Shown piece after piece: positions 62,395-64,000 of a DNA stretch of 64,000 nt. Numbering within the stretch: position 1 is the first letter of the stretch; each line of letters starts with the position of its first letter. The position numbers were made by a program, and so were the translations under genes. The DNA is from JACCZH01 sp963729445 (GTDB lineage Bacteria; Chloroflexota; Chloroflexia; Thermomicrobiales; CFX8): the NCBI GenBank assembly GCA_963729445.1, contig CAVSNU010000002.1, forward strand, positions 930,001 through 994,000, written 5' to 3'. The notes beneath the pieces were generated by a model, which had not been told where the DNA came from, made no database searches, and worked only from the letters and a program-made list of their open reading frames with translations.

Positions 62395-62787
62395 TCACTC
62401 AGCGAACATGATGCTGGTTCGACTGATCTGCATCACGAACCGCCTGCCGTTGCGGTTTGCCACTTCGTAGTGGAACTCGATCACCTCCAGGAGTTCCTCG
62501 ATCCGGACTTCTGCCTCCCTCTCGTTGCAGGTAAAGCTGATGCGTCCGGCGCGGCGTTCAAACCTGGAGCGGGTACCCTCGGGAAAGCGTCGGATCAGGC
62601 GCTTGAAGTCGCGGTCGAAGGTGACGACCACGTAACCCTGAGTTTCTGCAATGGTCCGCAACAGTTCGTCCGGTGAAGACTTCGCCAGAGTCTCGCCAAC
62701 AATCGAGACATCGTGCCCTCGGCTCCGAAGCAACTCTCCGATGGTGAGAGGTACGTTCTCATCGATCAGAAAGCGAATGACCGCCAT
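62395..62787 (-). CDS. DUF5615 PIN-like toxin
   Basis: 130 residues. FLIDENVPLTIGELLRSRGH (acidic D-E pair of the PIN-like active site) and YVVVTFDRDFKRLI (second acidic cluster) are the family core; the family is related to PIN ribonucleases such as VapC. The C-terminal 50 residues (EVRIEELLEVIEFHYEVANR) are helical then beta. Its ATG overlaps the TAA stop of the upstream MerR/DUF433 gene as TAATG, the usual arrangement of antitoxin before toxin. Likely role: ribonuclease toxin held inactive by the partner. Confidence 0.88.
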   Translation of the reverse strand: MAVIRFLIDENVPLTIGELLRSRGHDVSIVGETLAKSSPDELLRTIAETQGYVVVTFDRDFKRLIRRFPEGTRSRFERRAGRISFTCNEREAEVRIEELLEVIEFHYEVANRNGRRFVMQISRTSIMFAE

Positions 62788-63437
62788 TAGCCGGCAAGCC
62801 GTTGCCGTCGCTCTCGCTCGAAATTGATGGCGGATTGGACATCCGCAGGGGTAAGACGTGGATAGCGGCGCAGTATCTCGTCGACGCCATAACCGGCTTC
62901 GTGGAAATGCCAGATTGCCTGGGTCCGGATCCGGGTACCGGCAAGCACTGGGGAGTTCTGCATAACGTGCCTGTGTTGGGCTATGTGGCCGATCTCGTCC
63001 TGAGTACGCTCGCGTAACTTATTGGCCTCGGCCTCAGTCTCCGCCGCGACGCGCTGCATCTCAATCGGGATCACAATCTGATCGGGGTTCGTCCCGGAAC
63101 GGCGTATGTGCTGTTCGGGATCATCGAAGAAGACTGCGCTCCCGGCGACGTAGAAGCGCAGACTGGCCCAGGGTTCGTCGTAGTGGTCGCTCAGCCAGGC
63201 ACCAACCTTGCGAAGCTCCTGGAGCGGGATGTTGTGCTGTTGTCGAAGCATGGCAAGCGTTCGTAGACCGACCATGTCACGGAAGGAGTAGACACGACCG
63301 TAGGGCCGGCGCTTCACGCCCGAAATTGTGGGCGTGAAGAAGCCGGTGTCGTCCCAATAGCGAAGCTGCCGGTCGGAAAGGCCGGTTAAACGGGACGCTT
63401 GCTCAACTGTGAAGGCCAGTATGGTGGCCATGCTCAA
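62787..63437 (-). CDS. MerR-type HTH plus DUF433 antitoxin
   Basis: 216 residues. N-terminal MerR helix-turn-helix: FTVEQASRLTGLSDRQLRYW, DDTGFFTP, YSFRDMVGLRTLAMLRQQHN. C-terminal DUF433 domain: SPVLAGTRIRTQAIWHFHEA, GYGVDEILRRYPRLTPADVQ. DUF433 proteins are antitoxins of DUF5615 PIN-like toxins; the MerR fusion gives it a separate DNA-binding domain that likely represses the pair. The unit lies between two copies of the gamma-glutamyltransferase 3' end. Confidence 0.9.
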   Translation of the reverse strand: MSMATILAFTVEQASRLTGLSDRQLRYWDDTGFFTPTISGVKRRPYGRVYSFRDMVGLRTLAMLRQQHNIPLQELRKVGAWLSDHYDEPWASLRFYVAGSAVFFDDPEQHIRRSGTNPDQIVIPIEMQRVAAETEAEANKLRERTQDEIGHIAQHRHVMQNSPVLAGTRIRTQAIWHFHEAGYGVDEILRRYPRLTPADVQSAINFERERRQRLAG

Positions 63438-63490
63438 TCCCTGTGTACTTGCCCTGTTCCGTCAAGCAGAGTGTAGCACCTTTGTTCGCT

Positions 63491-64000
63491 TTATAGGCCG
63501 ATCCCCGTCGCCGGCGTGTATGGGTGTACCCCTGCCCGCAACTCATCCCCATCAATGACAATCGCACTTGGACGCGCGAAATGCGTCGCCGCTAGCGTGT
63601 CCTCACGGCGCACGACCTGATGGCCCATGGACTCCAGGCCCTCGATGGTCTCAGCCGGGAAGCGGGTGGAGATCTCGGTGGCGGCGCCCTCGGTGTGGAT
63701 GCGGGGGGCGGAGATTGACGCCTGGACGCCCAGCTTGAACTCCAGGAGGTTGACGACGATCTGGTAGATGGCGGAGATGACGCGGCGGCCGCCGGGGGAG
63801 CCGATGGTGGCGTAGGGGTTGCCGTCCTTCATCACCAGGATCGGGGAGGCGGCGGACATGGTGCGTTTGCCGGGGCCGATGGAGGCGACGGCGCCGGGCT
63901 CAGGGTCGAACCAGGTGGTGGCGTTGTTGAGGGTGATGCCGGTGCCCTTGATGACGACGCCGGAGCCGAAGAGCTGGCCGAGCGTCGAGGTGAGCGAGAC
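63491..64000 (-). CDS. Gamma-glutamyltransferase, C-terminal part (partial, open at right edge)
   Basis: The frame is open to the last base, so 169 residues of the small subunit are visible: VSLTSTLGQLFGSGVVIKGT, GITLNNATTWFDPEPGAVAS, IGPGKRTMSAASPILVM, the oxyanion motif IGSPGGRRVISAIYQIVVNL, and the end ARPSAIVIDGDELRAGVHPY. The catalytic threonine lies beyond the window. It matches the classical bacterial enzyme more closely (intact GSPGG) than the two other copies. Confidence 0.92.
   Translation of the reverse strand, partial: VSLTSTLGQLFGSGVVIKGTGITLNNATTWFDPEPGAVASIGPGKRTMSAASPILVMKDGNPYATIGSPGGRRVISAIYQIVVNLLEFKLGVQASISAPRIHTEGAATEISTRFPAETIEGLESMGHQVVRREDTLAATHFARPSAIVIDGDELRAGVHPYTPATGIGL

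Overview
The window is about 63 percent GC by eye and looks like a chromosome segment of a heterotrophic member of the Chloroflexota, probably near Thermomicrobia/Sphaerobacter. This is inferred from the gene mix and not from a marker search: a large BTAD-AAA transcriptional activator, a UPF0182 membrane protein, repeated oligopeptide ABC systems with Tat-type lipoprotein binding proteins, repeated gamma-glutamyltransferases and HpcH/HpaI aldolases, and a metG preceded by a T-box. No rRNA, tRNA, CRISPR array, transposase or integrase was recognised.

Layout. 1-700: C-terminal half of an MFS transporter, cut by the window edge. 990-8.9 kb (minus strand): a peptide-uptake and amino-acid cluster (two permeases, binding protein, D-cysteine desulfhydrase-like enzyme, gamma-glutamyltransferase, HpcH aldolase) with no ATPase genes. 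9-14.5 kb: small unknown protein, histidine kinase/response regulator pair, two small membrane proteins, and an ABC-2 type exporter. 14.7-24.2 kb (minus): a complete oligopeptide operon (SBP, OppB, OppC, OppD, OppF) flanked by two HpcH aldolase genes, one badly frameshifted. 24.3-29.9 kb: UPF0182 protein, YebC/PmpR regulator, zinc-type CDF transporter. 30.1-33.8 kb: a tight four-gene operon (methyltransferase, FAD oxidoreductase, SRPBCC cyclase-like protein, FabF-like ketosynthase) that looks like a small polyketide or lipid tailoring pathway. 34.5-37.6 kb: TetR regulator and MMPL exporter behind a clear promoter-operator, ending in a strong terminator. 37.6-53.7 kb: mixed housekeeping and amino-acid genes (methyltransferase, class III and class V aminotransferases, DUF1684, PD40 lipoprotein, BTAD-AAA regulator, M19-like dipeptidase, gamma-glutamyltransferase). 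53.7-55.8 kb: promoter, methionine T-box and metG. 56.6-58.3 kb: an orphan peptide-binding protein. 58.5-63.4 kb: an accessory block, AT-richer in its 58.5-62.1 kb part, holding an Mrr-type nuclease, a divergent wHTH protein plus a HEPN-type protein with an R-N-x3-H motif, and a MerR/DUF433-DUF5615 toxin-antitoxin pair. It sits against the 3' end of another gamma-glutamyltransferase gene whose tail is present twice. This block is the best candidate for an undescribed defence system.

The genes together suggest an organism that imports peptides, cleaves gamma-glutamyl compounds and deaminates amino acids. Three families of dispersed, strongly structured intergenic repeats recur through the window, twice in the same dense composite arrangement. 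Several otherwise intact genes carry one apparent one-base frameshift, some in short homopolymers, so part of the apparent gene damage may be assembly error.
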